Shown here: piece by piece, positions 54,267-62,241 of the stretch | Layout of the letters: every line of letters starts with the position of its first letter | Position numbering within the stretch: the stretch's first letter is position 1 | NCBI RefSeq assembly: GCF_009729075.1 | Contig: NZ_VTGY01000025.1 | Coordinates: 124,001-188,000, forward strand | Reading direction: 5' to 3' | Source: Mycolicibacterium sp. CBMA 226 | Lineage (GTDB): Bacteria > Actinomycetota > Actinomycetes > Mycobacteriales > Mycobacteriaceae | DNA: 64,000 nucleotides | The notes under the pieces: generated by a model | Seen by the model: the letters and a program-made list of their open reading frames with translations, nothing else | The model's database searches: none | Told to the model about the DNA's origin: nothing | Translations under genes and position numbers: made by a program

Positions 54267-55181
54267 TCAGTAGTCCCAGGTCGCGGGCACGCACCGGAAG
54301 GTGTCGCCGACGGTCGCCACATGGCACACCGACGGGAACGGCAGGTGCGTGGCGACTAGGGCCTCACCAGTGGCCGCGATCTCCCGCAGCAGGCGGACGC
54401 GGACGCGGGCCGCCTCTTCGGGGTCGTGCTCGAAGCCGTTCTGCCACTCGGGATTATCGAACCCGGGGGCGAACACGGCGTCGCCGGCGAAGGTCAGCTT
54501 CTCGCCACGCGACTCCAGGCGCACCACGCTGTGCCCGGGGGTGTGTCCGCCGGTACGGCTGAGGAGAACGCCCGGCGCGACTTCGTAGTCCGTCTCGAAT
54601 GTCCGCAGTTGACCGCTGTACTGATCCAGGAACTGCGTGGCGCACCGGCGCAGCACGTCCGGGATGGGCCCTGGCATGACGGTGTGGGTGAAGTCCGGTG
54701 CCGCCCAGAATTCGGCCTCGGCAGTGGCGGCGTGGACGCGCAGGTCCGGCCGGAACCGCTCCTTCACGCCTTCGGTGATCAGTCCACCGACGTGGTCCAT
54801 GTGCATGTGGGTCAGCACGACGTCGGTCACCGAGCCGAGATCGACACCGGCGGCCTCGAGTCGCCGGATGGTCTGCCCGGCCCGGGGGAAGTCGGGAAAC
54901 TCCAGTCCCAGCCCGGCGTCGACGAGGATTGTGCGGTCCCCGCTACGGACGACCACGATGTTCAGCGGCCAGTCGACGATTTCTGGTGGCAGGAAGTTGT
55001 CGTCCAACCATTCCGTCAGTTCGGCCGGCGGGACATTGGTGCCCAGCGTCGATGCGGTGATCGGCAGGACGCCGTCACTGATCACCAGTACCTCGATATC
55101 GCCGACCGGCACCGCGTAGCGCGACGGAACCAACTCGTCGAGCCCCGTCCGATCGAGGTGGGAAATGCTGTCCAAGCTCAC
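54267..55181 (-). CDS. MBL-fold metallohydrolase (paralog 2)
   Basis: A 304-residue MBL hydrolase clearly related to the one at 51285 along its whole length: shared 'VVLTHMHMDHVGGLITEGVKERFRPDLRVHAA' against 'IVLTHMHFDHVGGLLVEGVKDQLRPDVRIHAS' (each quoted in part), shared 'GFEHDPEEAARVRVRLL' and 'THLPFPSVCHVAT'. All zinc ligands are kept. It is transcribed away from the ECF sigma factor gene from the 209-bp gap that carries copy 3 of the shared element. Two such hydrolases in one block suggest either two related substrates or expression under two controls. Confidence 0.88.
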   Translation of the reverse strand: MSLDSISHLDRTGLDELVPSRYAVPVGDIEVLVISDGVLPITASTLGTNVPPAELTEWLDDNFLPPEIVDWPLNIVVVRSGDRTILVDAGLGLEFPDFPRAGQTIRRLEAAGVDLGSVTDVVLTHMHMDHVGGLITEGVKERFRPDLRVHAATAEAEFWAAPDFTHTVMPGPIPDVLRRCATQFLDQYSGQLRTFETDYEVAPGVLLSRTGGHTPGHSVVRLESRGEKLTFAGDAVFAPGFDNPEWQNGFEHDPEEAARVRVRLLREIAATGEALVATHLPFPSVCHVATVGDTFRCVPATWDY

Positions 55182-55299
55182 GTTCTGTCTCCTTCTGGCG
55201 CATCATTCGGCAGCGTCATGGATTTGACCCTGTGCGGGGGTGAACGCGGGCCGGCGCACGAAGTCATCCATCGCACCGTGCACCACGGAGTCACGTGCC

Positions 55300-55328
55300 G
55301 ACCACGTACTTCCAATGGTTCGCCCCGG
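55300..55328. promoter_or_regulatory. shared regulatory-type element, copy 3
   Basis: GACCACG, then TTCCAATGGTTCG, within the 209-bp divergent gap, 68 bp before the sigma factor start and 118 bp from the MBL start. It matches 50259-50287 at 24 of 29 positions. Confidence 0.6.
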
Positions 55329-55396
55329 CCGCTTTCCGGCGAGTCTGAGTTCGGCGGCGCGACGGGTGCCGTCACAGGCGACGGGAGGCTTTGATC

Positions 55397-55945
55397 GTGA
55401 CGGCAGTGCCGGTGCCGGATTCGGAACTCGCTGCCCGATTCGTCATCGAGGCCGTCCCGCTGCTCGACGCGCTCGGCCGTGGTGCCCGGCGATTGACGCG
55501 CTGCGAAGCGGACGCCGAAGATCTGTTGCAGGACACCCTGTTACACGCGTATCAGGGTTTCGGGTCATTTCAGCAGGGGACCAATCTGAACGCCTGGCTT
55601 TTCCGCATCTTGCGCAATCGCTGGGTCAGCAGGTATCGCCACAAGGAGTCCCGCCCGCCGGAGGTACCCCTGGAGGTGATCACCGCCGGTGGATATGAAC
55701 CCTCGACCGCCCGCCGTTCGGCGGAGGTCGAGGTGCTCGACCTCATGGCGGACGGAGACATCGAGACCGCGTTTGGGGAGTTGTCAGAAGGTGCGCGCAC
55801 CGCCATGTTCTACGTGGAGGTGCAGGGCCACACCTACGCGGAGGCCGCTGTCCTCATGGGTGTGCCGATGGGCACGGTGATGTCGCGGGTTTCGCGCGGG
55901 CGCCGGCAGCTACGCAGCGCGCTGGCGCACCGGGACACGGCATGA
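55397..55945 (+). CDS. ECF sigma factor without adjacent anti-sigma gene
   Basis: A 182-residue ECF sigma factor with region 2 'LTRCEADAEDLLQDTLLHAYQGF' (-10 recognition, quoted in part) and 'NLNAWLFRILRNRWVSRYRHKESRP' in part, and region 4 'EVQGHTYAEAAVLMGVPMGTVMSRVSRGRRQLR' in part (-35 recognition). It resembles the SigH/SigR-like group. Those factors normally have a zinc anti-sigma gene directly downstream; here a monooxygenase follows instead. GTG 55397 is chosen because GGGAGG (55383-55388) then has 8-nt spacing; TTG 55391 would be too close. It may be activated by transcription or by an unlinked anti-sigma factor. Confidence 0.9.
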   Translation: MTAVPVPDSELAARFVIEAVPLLDALGRGARRLTRCEADAEDLLQDTLLHAYQGFGSFQQGTNLNAWLFRILRNRWVSRYRHKESRPPEVPLEVITAGGYEPSTARRSAEVEVLDLMADGDIETAFGELSEGARTAMFYVEVQGHTYAEAAVLMGVPMGTVMSRVSRGRRQLRSALAHRDTA

Positions 55946-55984
55946 ACCCTTGCCAGAAACTGAAACGTGTTCCAATATGCATCG

Positions 55985-57751
55985 ATGACGCGTGGTGGCG
56001 ACAGTGCGACGTTTGACCCGGACGTACTGCGGCAGCGGTACGCCGAAGAACGTGCGCGACGGTTGCGGTCCGACGGCATCGGCCAGTACGTGGAGGTCGC
56101 CGGCCGGTTCGCCGCCTTCGGTGAAGACCCTTGGGCGGAACCGGGTTTCACTCGGGAGCCGCTGACCGACGAGGTCGACGTCGCGATCATCGGGGCCGGT
56201 TTCGGCGGGCTGCTCACCGGCGCCCGGCTGCGGGAACTGGGCGTGGCGGACATCCGGTTGATCGACAAGGCCGCCGACGTGGGCGGCACCTGGTACTGGA
56301 ATCGCTATCCCGGGATCGCCTGCGACGTCGAGTCGTACGTGTACATGCCGCTGCTGGAAGAACTGGGCTACATACCGACCGAGAAATACGCCAAGGGCGC
56401 CGAGATATTCGCGCACTGCCAGGCGATAGCCCGGCACTACGACCTGTACCGCAACGCCTGCCTGCAGACCGAGGTGCAGGAGATCCGTTGGGACCCGGCG
56501 GACTCGCGGTGGGTGATCGCCACCAACCACGGTGACGCCATCCGGGCGCGGTTCGTGTCGATGGCCAACGGTTATCTGCAGAAGCCGAAACTGCCCGGCA
56601 TCGAGGGCATCACCGACTTCGCCGGCCACGCTTTCCACACCAGTCGCTGGGACTACGGCTATACCGGCGCGAGTCTGGAGAACCTGGCCGACAAGCGGGT
56701 CGGCATCATCGGGACCGGCGCGACGTCGATCCAGTGCGTGCCGCGCCTGGCGCCGGCGGTCGGCGAGCTGTTCGTGTTCCAACGCACGCCGTCGACGGTC
56801 GACGTCCGGGCCAACGCGCCGACCGACCCGGGCTGGGCCGCGGCGCTGGAACCCGGCTGGCAGCAGCGCCGGATCGAGAACTTCCAGATCCTCACCGCGG
56901 GTGGCCAGGCCGACGACGACCTGGTGGCCGACGCCTGGACGAGCCTGGCGAAGGCCATGCCGATTGCGAAGGAAGGTACCGATCCGCGTGCGTCGACGGC
57001 CGAGCTGGCGGATTTCGCGAAGATGGAGCAGATCCGGGCGCGGATCGATGCGCTGGTGACCGATTCGGCCACCGCCGAGGGTCTCAAGCCCTGGTACGGC
57101 TACTACTGCAAGCGGCCCTGTTTCCACGACGAGTACCTGCAGACGTTCAACCGTGACAATGTCACGCTGGTCGACACCCGGGGCCGTGGCGTCGAGCAGA
57201 TCAGTGCGGCCGGCGTCGTGGTGGACGGCACCGAATATCCGTTGGACTGCTTGATTTTCGCGACGGGCTTCGAGGTCGGCACCGACTACACGCGGCGCAC
57301 CGGTTTCGAGGTGATCGGGCGTGACGGAAAGACGTTGACCGACAAGTGGTCCGGCGGGGTGCGGACGTTGCACGGTTTGCACGTCAACGGTTTTCCGAAT
57401 TGCTTCATCGCCAGCATCGCGCAGTCGGGGTTCACGGTGAACTTTCCCTACCTGATCGACACCCAGTCCCGGCACACCGCGTGGGTCATCGCATGGGTGC
57501 TCAAGAACGACATCACGGCAGTCGAGGCTTCCGTCGGCGCGGAGGCAGCCTGGGTGGACACCGTGGTGGCGCGCTCGGTCGTGATCTCCGGCCGACGCGA
57601 AGCCTGCACGCCCGGCTACTACAACCGGGAAGGTCAGCCCAGCGACCGGCTGAACCAGGACAGCTTCTTCTTCGGCAGCCCCACCGAGTACGCCGACATC
57701 CTCGCCACGTGGCGGGACGCGGAAACCCTTGAGGGACTGGTGATCACGTGA
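55985..57751 (+). CDS. Baeyer-Villiger-type flavin monooxygenase
   Basis: A 588-residue class B monooxygenase of the long BVMO type (cyclohexanone/phenylacetone monooxygenase-like). FAD motif 'VAIIGAGFGGLLTGARL' lies after an ~65-residue leader. 'GGTWYWNRYPGIACDVES' is the conserved flavin-side segment, the BVMO fingerprint is 'FAGHAFHTSRWDY' and the NADPH motif is 'VGIIGTGATSIQCVP'. It would convert a ketone into an ester or lactone. ATG 55985 is the first ATG; GTG 55967 is an alternative. It is 39 bp after the sigma gene and overlaps the aldehyde dehydrogenase reading frame by 4 bp, so the three are one operon. Confidence 0.92.
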   Translation: MTRGGDSATFDPDVLRQRYAEERARRLRSDGIGQYVEVAGRFAAFGEDPWAEPGFTREPLTDEVDVAIIGAGFGGLLTGARLRELGVADIRLIDKAADVGGTWYWNRYPGIACDVESYVYMPLLEELGYIPTEKYAKGAEIFAHCQAIARHYDLYRNACLQTEVQEIRWDPADSRWVIATNHGDAIRARFVSMANGYLQKPKLPGIEGITDFAGHAFHTSRWDYGYTGASLENLADKRVGIIGTGATSIQCVPRLAPAVGELFVFQRTPSTVDVRANAPTDPGWAAALEPGWQQRRIENFQILTAGGQADDDLVADAWTSLAKAMPIAKEGTDPRASTAELADFAKMEQIRARIDALVTDSATAEGLKPWYGYYCKRPCFHDEYLQTFNRDNVTLVDTRGRGVEQISAAGVVVDGTEYPLDCLIFATGFEVGTDYTRRTGFEVIGRDGKTLTDKWSGGVRTLHGLHVNGFPNCFIASIAQSGFTVNFPYLIDTQSRHTAWVIAWVLKNDITAVEASVGAEAAWVDTVVARSVVISGRREACTPGYYNREGQPSDRLNQDSFFFGSPTEYADILATWRDAETLEGLVIT

Positions 57752-59208
57752 GCACCGCCCTGCTGATCGACGGGAAACTGGTGCCGGGTGGTAGCGGCGA
57801 GTTCGCGACGATCAACCCGGCCACCGAGGAGATGCTGGGGCACGCCGCCGACGCGGACGCCGGCGACATGGACCGTGCCATCGCCGCGGCCCGCGCCGCA
57901 TTCGACGACACCGACTGGTCGCGTGACACCGCGTTGCGGGTGCACTGCCTGCGGCAGTTGCGTGCGGCACTCGACGATGAGATCGAGCACCTGCGGGCCA
58001 TCACCGTGGCGGAGGTCGGTGCCCCCGTTGCGCTGACTTACGGTGGCCATTTGCAGGCGCCGGTCGACGGCCTGGACTATGTCGCCGACCTCGCCGAAAA
58101 CTATGAATGGACAACCGATCTCGGGGAGGCTGCTCCGTTCGGTAAACCGACGCGGCGCACCGTGGTCCGCGAGCCGTGCGGCGTCGTCGGCGCGGTCACG
58201 CCCTGGAACTTCCCGCACCAGATCAACTTCGCGAAACTCGGCCCGGCACTGGCCGCGGGCAACACCGTCGTGCTCAAGGCCGCCCCGGACACCCCGTGGT
58301 GTGCCGCCGAAGTGGGTCGGATCATCAACGAGCGCACGGACTTTCCGGCGGGCGTCGTCAACGTCGTCACCTCCGGCGACCACCGGATCGGGGCACAACT
58401 CACCGAGGACCCGCGGGTGGACCTGGTGTCGTTCACCGGGTCGACGGCGACCGGCCGGGCCGTCATGGTGGCGGCATCGCAGACCATCAAGAAGGTGCTT
58501 CTAGAGCTGGGCGGCAAGTCGGCCTAGATCGTGCTCGACGACGCCGACCTGCCCGCAGCCTGTGCCGCCGCGGCGGCCGGTGTCGCGATGCACGCCGGGC
58601 AGGGGTGCGCGTTCACCACTCGGCTACTGGTACCGCGCGCACGGTACGACGAAGCGGTCGCCGCGGCGGCAACGGCCATGTCCGGCATCGGTTTCGGCGA
58701 TCCGGCCGACCCGGCCACCGTGTGCGGACCGCTGATCTCGGCGCGCCAGCGCGACCGGGTCGAGGGTTACCTGCGGCTGGCACTGGAGGAGGGCGGCCGG
58801 TTCGCGTGTGGTGGTGGTCGCCCGGCGGGCCGGACCAGAGGCTTTTTCATCGAGCCGACCGTCGTCGCCGGACTGGCCAACGACACCCGCGTGGCCCGTG
58901 AGGAGATTTTCGGCCCGGTGCTCACCCTCATCGCCCACGACGGTGACGCCGACGCGGTACGTATCGCCAACGACTCGCCCTACGGACTGTCCGGCGCGGT
59001 CGTCGGCGCCGACCAGGACCGCGTCGACTGGGTGGCGTCGCGGCTGCGGACCGGGACCATCAACGTCAACGGTGGCGTCTGGTACGCACCGGATGCACCG
59101 TTCGGGGGCTATAAACAGTCCGGGATCGGCAGGGAGATGGGGCTGGCCGGCTTCGAGGAGTATCTCGAGACGAAGTTGGTCGCCCGGGGTATTGCCGGCG
59201 CGCGTTGA
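57748..59208 (+). pseudogene. aldehyde dehydrogenase interrupted by an in-frame TAG
   Basis: A 486-codon aldehyde dehydrogenase frame carrying a TAG at 58525-58527 (codon 260) with no frameshift. The N-terminal part has 'LLIDGKLVPGGSGEFATINPAT', 'GVVGAVTPWNFPH' and the catalytic Glu motif 'LLELGGKSA'. TAG follows immediately, then 'IVLDDADLPAACAAAAAG' and the catalytic Cys in 'MHAGQGCAFTT', 'EEIFGPVLTLI' and 'APFGGYKQSGIGRE'. In intact relatives this position is typically Gln or Asn (SAQIVLDDAD), and CAG to TAG is one transition. Translation to the stop gives a 259-residue piece without the nucleophile, hence inactive. A GTG at 58531 could restart but has no ribosome site and would lack the cofactor domain. 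All other positions look conserved, so the break is recent or an assembly error. Confidence 0.85.
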
Positions 59209-59275
59209 CTCTGCACCTACGGCGGGTTCGTGCGAGTGACGAAAGCCCTGGTTACAGGCTCAACGCAGTGGTGGA

Positions 59276-60415
59276 CTACGTGAAATCAACGACGGCGCGG
59301 ATCACCCGGCCACCCAACAGATCATCGAAGGCGGAGTTGATGTCGTCGAGACGGTAGCGCTGCGTGATCATCTCGTCGAGCTTGAGCCGGCCCTCCTGGT
59401 AGAGCCGCGCCAGGGCGGGGACTTCGGTGGTCGGGTTGCAGGAACCGAACAGCGTGCCGCACAGGCTCTTGTTCATCAGGATCAGGTCCTGCAGGTCGAG
59501 CTGTACGGCCCCGGCTGACGGCGCCGCCATCCCCGTCACCACACAGGTGCCGCCCTTGCGGGTCAATGACAAGGCATCGGCGACGTCGCCGTCATCGATC
59601 ATCGACGGTGACACGACCACGGCGTCGGCCATCACGCCGCGCGTCAGATCCCGCACGAGCGCTATCGCTTCGGCGACGGTGGCCGCGGTGTGGGTCGCAC
59701 CGAACCCGAGTGCCGAATCCCGCTTGAACGCCACCGGATCGAGCGCGATCACCTGCGCCGCACCGCCTAGATGCGCACCCTGGATGGCGGCAGTGCCGAT
59801 ACCTCCGACGCCGATGACGACGACGGTGTCACCGGCGCGTACGCCGGCGCGGCGGACTGCCGACCCATAGCCCGTCGGCACCGCGCAGGACAACAGCGCG
59901 CTCGGCACGAGTGGCAACGACGGGTCGATCTTCACGAGCGAATCTGCCGCCACCACAGTGTGTTCGGCGAACGCACCGATCTTCGAGGTGTGCCGCAACT
60001 CCTCACCGGCGAGGCTGTGATGACGGAAGGTGCCGTCGGTGGGCATCCCCGGGATCAGCGTGCCGGCGCCGACGTCGCACAGGTACTCCATACCGCTTGT
60101 GCACCAGCGACATTTCCCGCACACCGCCAGGAACGACGTCACCACGTGGTCGCCGGGGAAGAACCGGGTGACACCCTTGCCGACCTCCAGAACCACCGCC
60201 GAACCCTCGTGACCGCCGATGGTGGGCGGCATGTTCGGCACCGCAGCACCTTTCGGCGCCGACAATTGGCCCGACCGGATGTGATCGTCCGAGTGACAGA
60301 GCCCGGCCGCCGCCATCTGCAGCAACACCTCACCGGCACGCGGCGGATCGAGCTCGAATTCCTCGACCGACCAGTATCCGCCGACTTCACGGACAATGGC
60401 GGCGCGGCTTCTCAT
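59276..60415 (-). CDS. zinc-containing MDR alcohol dehydrogenase (AdhD-type)
   Basis: A 379-residue zinc alcohol dehydrogenase of the class III/mycobacterial AdhD type. Catalytic zinc 'AGLCHSDDHIRSG' and 'GGHEGSAVVLEVG'; structural zinc 'CGKCRWCTSGMEYLC'; cofactor motif 'VVVIGVGGIGTAAIQGAHLGG' with Asp in 'IALDPVAFKRD', which favours NAD. The end 'SLCGTLFGSCNPTTEVPALARLYQEGRLKLDE' (in part) is close to AdhD (Rv3086) of the mymA operon as I recall it. It faces the BVMO/ALDH operon convergently and may supply the ketone or aldehyde for it. Confidence 0.88.
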   Translation of the reverse strand: MRSRAAIVREVGGYWSVEEFELDPPRAGEVLLQMAAAGLCHSDDHIRSGQLSAPKGAAVPNMPPTIGGHEGSAVVLEVGKGVTRFFPGDHVVTSFLAVCGKCRWCTSGMEYLCDVGAGTLIPGMPTDGTFRHHSLAGEELRHTSKIGAFAEHTVVAADSLVKIDPSLPLVPSALLSCAVPTGYGSAVRRAGVRAGDTVVVIGVGGIGTAAIQGAHLGGAAQVIALDPVAFKRDSALGFGATHTAATVAEAIALVRDLTRGVMADAVVVSPSMIDDGDVADALSLTRKGGTCVVTGMAAPSAGAVQLDLQDLILMNKSLCGTLFGSCNPTTEVPALARLYQEGRLKLDEMITQRYRLDDINSAFDDLLGGRVIRAVVDFT

Positions 60416-60468
60416 CGCGGCATCATGCGCCGAATGTAACGGACCGTGATGTTTCGCAACCGGTCATC

Positions 60469-60478
60469 AACGCGTTAC
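60469..60478. promoter_or_regulatory. motif AACGCGTTAC, third copy
   Basis: Decamer in the divergent gap between the alcohol dehydrogenase (start 60415) and the acyltransferase (start 60524), 45 bp from the latter start. Also found at 10979 and 29579. Confidence 0.3.
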
Positions 60479-60523
60479 GTGATTGATGCCGTCGCGCCGA
60501 ACGGCTCCGTCACCGTGCACAGC

Positions 60524-61357
60524 ATGAGCACTAGTTCTGTACTCATCGCCCCTGACGACACCAGTTCGTCGACCGACACACCGCGCTACACGCTGCTGCT
60601 GTCGGCCGACCGGGAACACATCGAGGCCGCGCAACGGCTTCGTCACCACGTGTTCACCTCGGAGCCGGGCTACACCCTCACCGACGACAGCCCCGGTTTC
60701 GAAAGCGGCCGGGACGCCGACCGATTCGACGAGTTCTGCGACCACCTCCTGGTTCGTGAGGACAACTCCGGCGAGTACGTGGGCTGCTACCGCATGCTGC
60801 CTCCGCCCGGCGCCATCGCCGCAGGCGGGCTTTACACCGCAACGGAATTCGACGTCAGCGCACTCGACAGCCTGCGCCCGTCGCTCGTGGAGATGGGCCG
60901 CGCCGTGGTACGCGACGACCACCGCAACGGCGCCGTCGTGCTGCTCATGTGGGGCGGCATCCTGGCCTACCTGGATCACAGCGGCTACGACTACGTCACC
61001 GGCTGCGTGTCGGTGCCCATCCAGGGCAGCCCGGACGAGGCCCCGGCCAGCCAGATTCGTGGCGTCCGCGACTTCGTCAACAAGCGGCACGCCTCGGAGT
61101 ACAAGGTGCGCCCGTACCGCCCGGTGATCATCGACGGCAAGCTGCTCGACGACATTGAGCCGCCGGCCCGCGTGACGGTGCCGCCGCTGATGCGCGGCTA
61201 CCTGCGCCTCGGTGCGAAGGTGTGCGGCGACCCGGCCTACGACCCCGACTTCGGTGTCGGTGACTTCCCGGCCCTGCTCGACAAGCGCGAAGCCGACGTC
61301 CGGTACCTGACCCGGCTGCGTTCGGCGGCTGCCGCGACCGACAAGGCCGCACAGTGA
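60524..61357 (+). CDS. GNAT/OlsB-type N-acyltransferase (Rv3027c-type)
   Basis: A 277-residue protein of the PEP-CTERM/ornithine-lipid acyltransferase branch of the GNAT fold: 'YTLLLSADREHIEAAQRLRHHVFTSEPGY' (in part), 'RFDEFCDHLLVREDNSGEYVGCYRMLPP' (in part), 'VEMGRAVVRDDHRNGAVVLLMWGGILAYL' (in part) and 'GCVSVPIQG'. OlsB acylates ornithine with 3-hydroxy fatty acids. With the PlsC-like acyltransferase gene overlapping next, the pair resembles OlsB-OlsA and could make an aminolipid, which is inference. ATG 60524 gives the right domain start; the open frame before it (from 60446) looks non-coding. Position matches Rv3027c. Confidence 0.82.
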   Translation: MSTSSVLIAPDDTSSSTDTPRYTLLLSADREHIEAAQRLRHHVFTSEPGYTLTDDSPGFESGRDADRFDEFCDHLLVREDNSGEYVGCYRMLPPPGAIAAGGLYTATEFDVSALDSLRPSLVEMGRAVVRDDHRNGAVVLLMWGGILAYLDHSGYDYVTGCVSVPIQGSPDEAPASQIRGVRDFVNKRHASEYKVRPYRPVIIDGKLLDDIEPPARVTVPPLMRGYLRLGAKVCGDPAYDPDFGVGDFPALLDKREADVRYLTRLRSAAAATDKAAQ

Positions 61358-62208
61358 CGACGCCGGTGACGGTGCAGGAGCACGCCTGGCTGCCCAAGGC
61401 GTCGTGTGACGCCAGCTGCATCCGGGTGGACGCCGTGCACGTCAGCCGCCCGTTCGTCGTGGTGCTGCGCACCACAGTCCGGCTGATCATGACGGTGCTG
61501 CTGCTGCCCACGCTGCCGCTGCTGGCCGTCCCGATGCCCGGCAAGTCCCGCGTCCAGCGGGCGTACTGCCGGCTGGTGCTGCGGTGCCTGGGCGTCCGGA
61601 TCAGCGTCTCCGGCGGCCCGATCCGCAATCTCAGCGGTGTTCTGGTCGTCGCCGGGCACGTGTCGTGGGTCGACATCTTCGCCATCGGCGCGGTCATGCC
61701 CGGCTCGTTCGTGGCGCGTGCCGACCTGATCGAGTGGCCGGCCCTTGGGGCTCTCGCCCGCCTCCTGAAGGTCATCCCCATCGATCGGCACAGCCTGCGG
61801 CGCCTCCCCGACGTGGTTCGCACCGTCGCGGACCGGCTCACCGCAGGTCAGACCGTCGTCGCGTTCCCCGAGGGCACCACCTGGTGCGGCCTGGGTCACG
61901 GCACCTTCGCTCCGGCCATGTTCCAGGCTGCGATCGACACCGGCCGTCCCGTTCAGCCGCTGCAGCTGACCTACCGGCACCGCAACGGCGCGCAGTCGAC
62001 CATCCCGGCGTTCATCGGCGACGACTCGCTGCTGACGTCCATCAAGCGTGTCATCACCGCCAAGCTGACGGTGTGCCACATCCAGGTGCAATCACTGCAG
62101 TTGCCCGGTATCGACCGTCGCGATCTGGCCGCCCGCTGCCAGGCTGCGGTGCACCAAGTCGGTCCGCTGCCTGTCGCCGCTGTTCACGGGCACGCGCTGG
62201 CCGCCTGA
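61354..62208 (+). CDS. 1-acylglycerol-3-phosphate O-acyltransferase-like protein (Rv3026c-type)
   Basis: A 284-residue membrane-bound acyltransferase of the PlsC family. A hydrophobic anchor 'VLRTTVRLIMTVLLLPTLPLLAV' (in part) at residues ~30-52 precedes the active-site motif 'VVAGHVSWVDIFAIG' (H-x4-D), then 'VARADLIEWPALGALARLLKVIPIDR' (in part) and the glycerophosphate motif 'VVAFPEGTTWCG' (F-P-E-G-T). It transfers an acyl chain to a lysolipid. GTG 61354 overlaps the N-acyltransferase stop by 4 bp, so the two are made together. Similar in length to Rv3026c. Confidence 0.88.
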   Translation: MTTPVTVQEHAWLPKASCDASCIRVDAVHVSRPFVVVLRTTVRLIMTVLLLPTLPLLAVPMPGKSRVQRAYCRLVLRCLGVRISVSGGPIRNLSGVLVVAGHVSWVDIFAIGAVMPGSFVARADLIEWPALGALARLLKVIPIDRHSLRRLPDVVRTVADRLTAGQTVVAFPEGTTWCGLGHGTFAPAMFQAAIDTGRPVQPLQLTYRHRNGAQSTIPAFIGDDSLLTSIKRVITAKLTVCHIQVQSLQLPGIDRRDLAARCQAAVHQVGPLPVAAVHGHALAA

Positions 62209-62226
62209 CCGGTTTGGCCTGGCCGG

Positions 62227-62232
62227 TATCCT
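62227..62232 (+). promoter_or_regulatory. -10 element (TATCCT) of a likely leaderless promoter for iscS
   Basis: TATCCT ends 9 nt before ATG 62242 with no clear ribosome site between. A small transcript leader of a few bases or none is expected. Confidence 0.45.
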
Positions 62233-62241
62233 GGACAGGCC

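Noticed and set aside
55182-55396. A possible small gene in the sigma factor/MBL divergent gap
   Set aside because: The open frame there (from 55240) runs out of frame into the sigma gene, and the gap instead carries the shared regulatory element and the ribosome site.
58525-58527. Recoding of the TAG as pyrrolysine or a programmed read-through
   Set aside because: Mycobacteria have no known pyrrolysine system, no stimulatory structure is apparent, and a single nonsense change at a usual Gln/Asn position explains it.
58531-59208. The C-terminal aldehyde dehydrogenase piece as a separate gene
   Set aside because: It begins one codon after the internal TAG in the same frame, has no ribosome site and lacks the cofactor-binding half, so it is the remainder of one broken gene.
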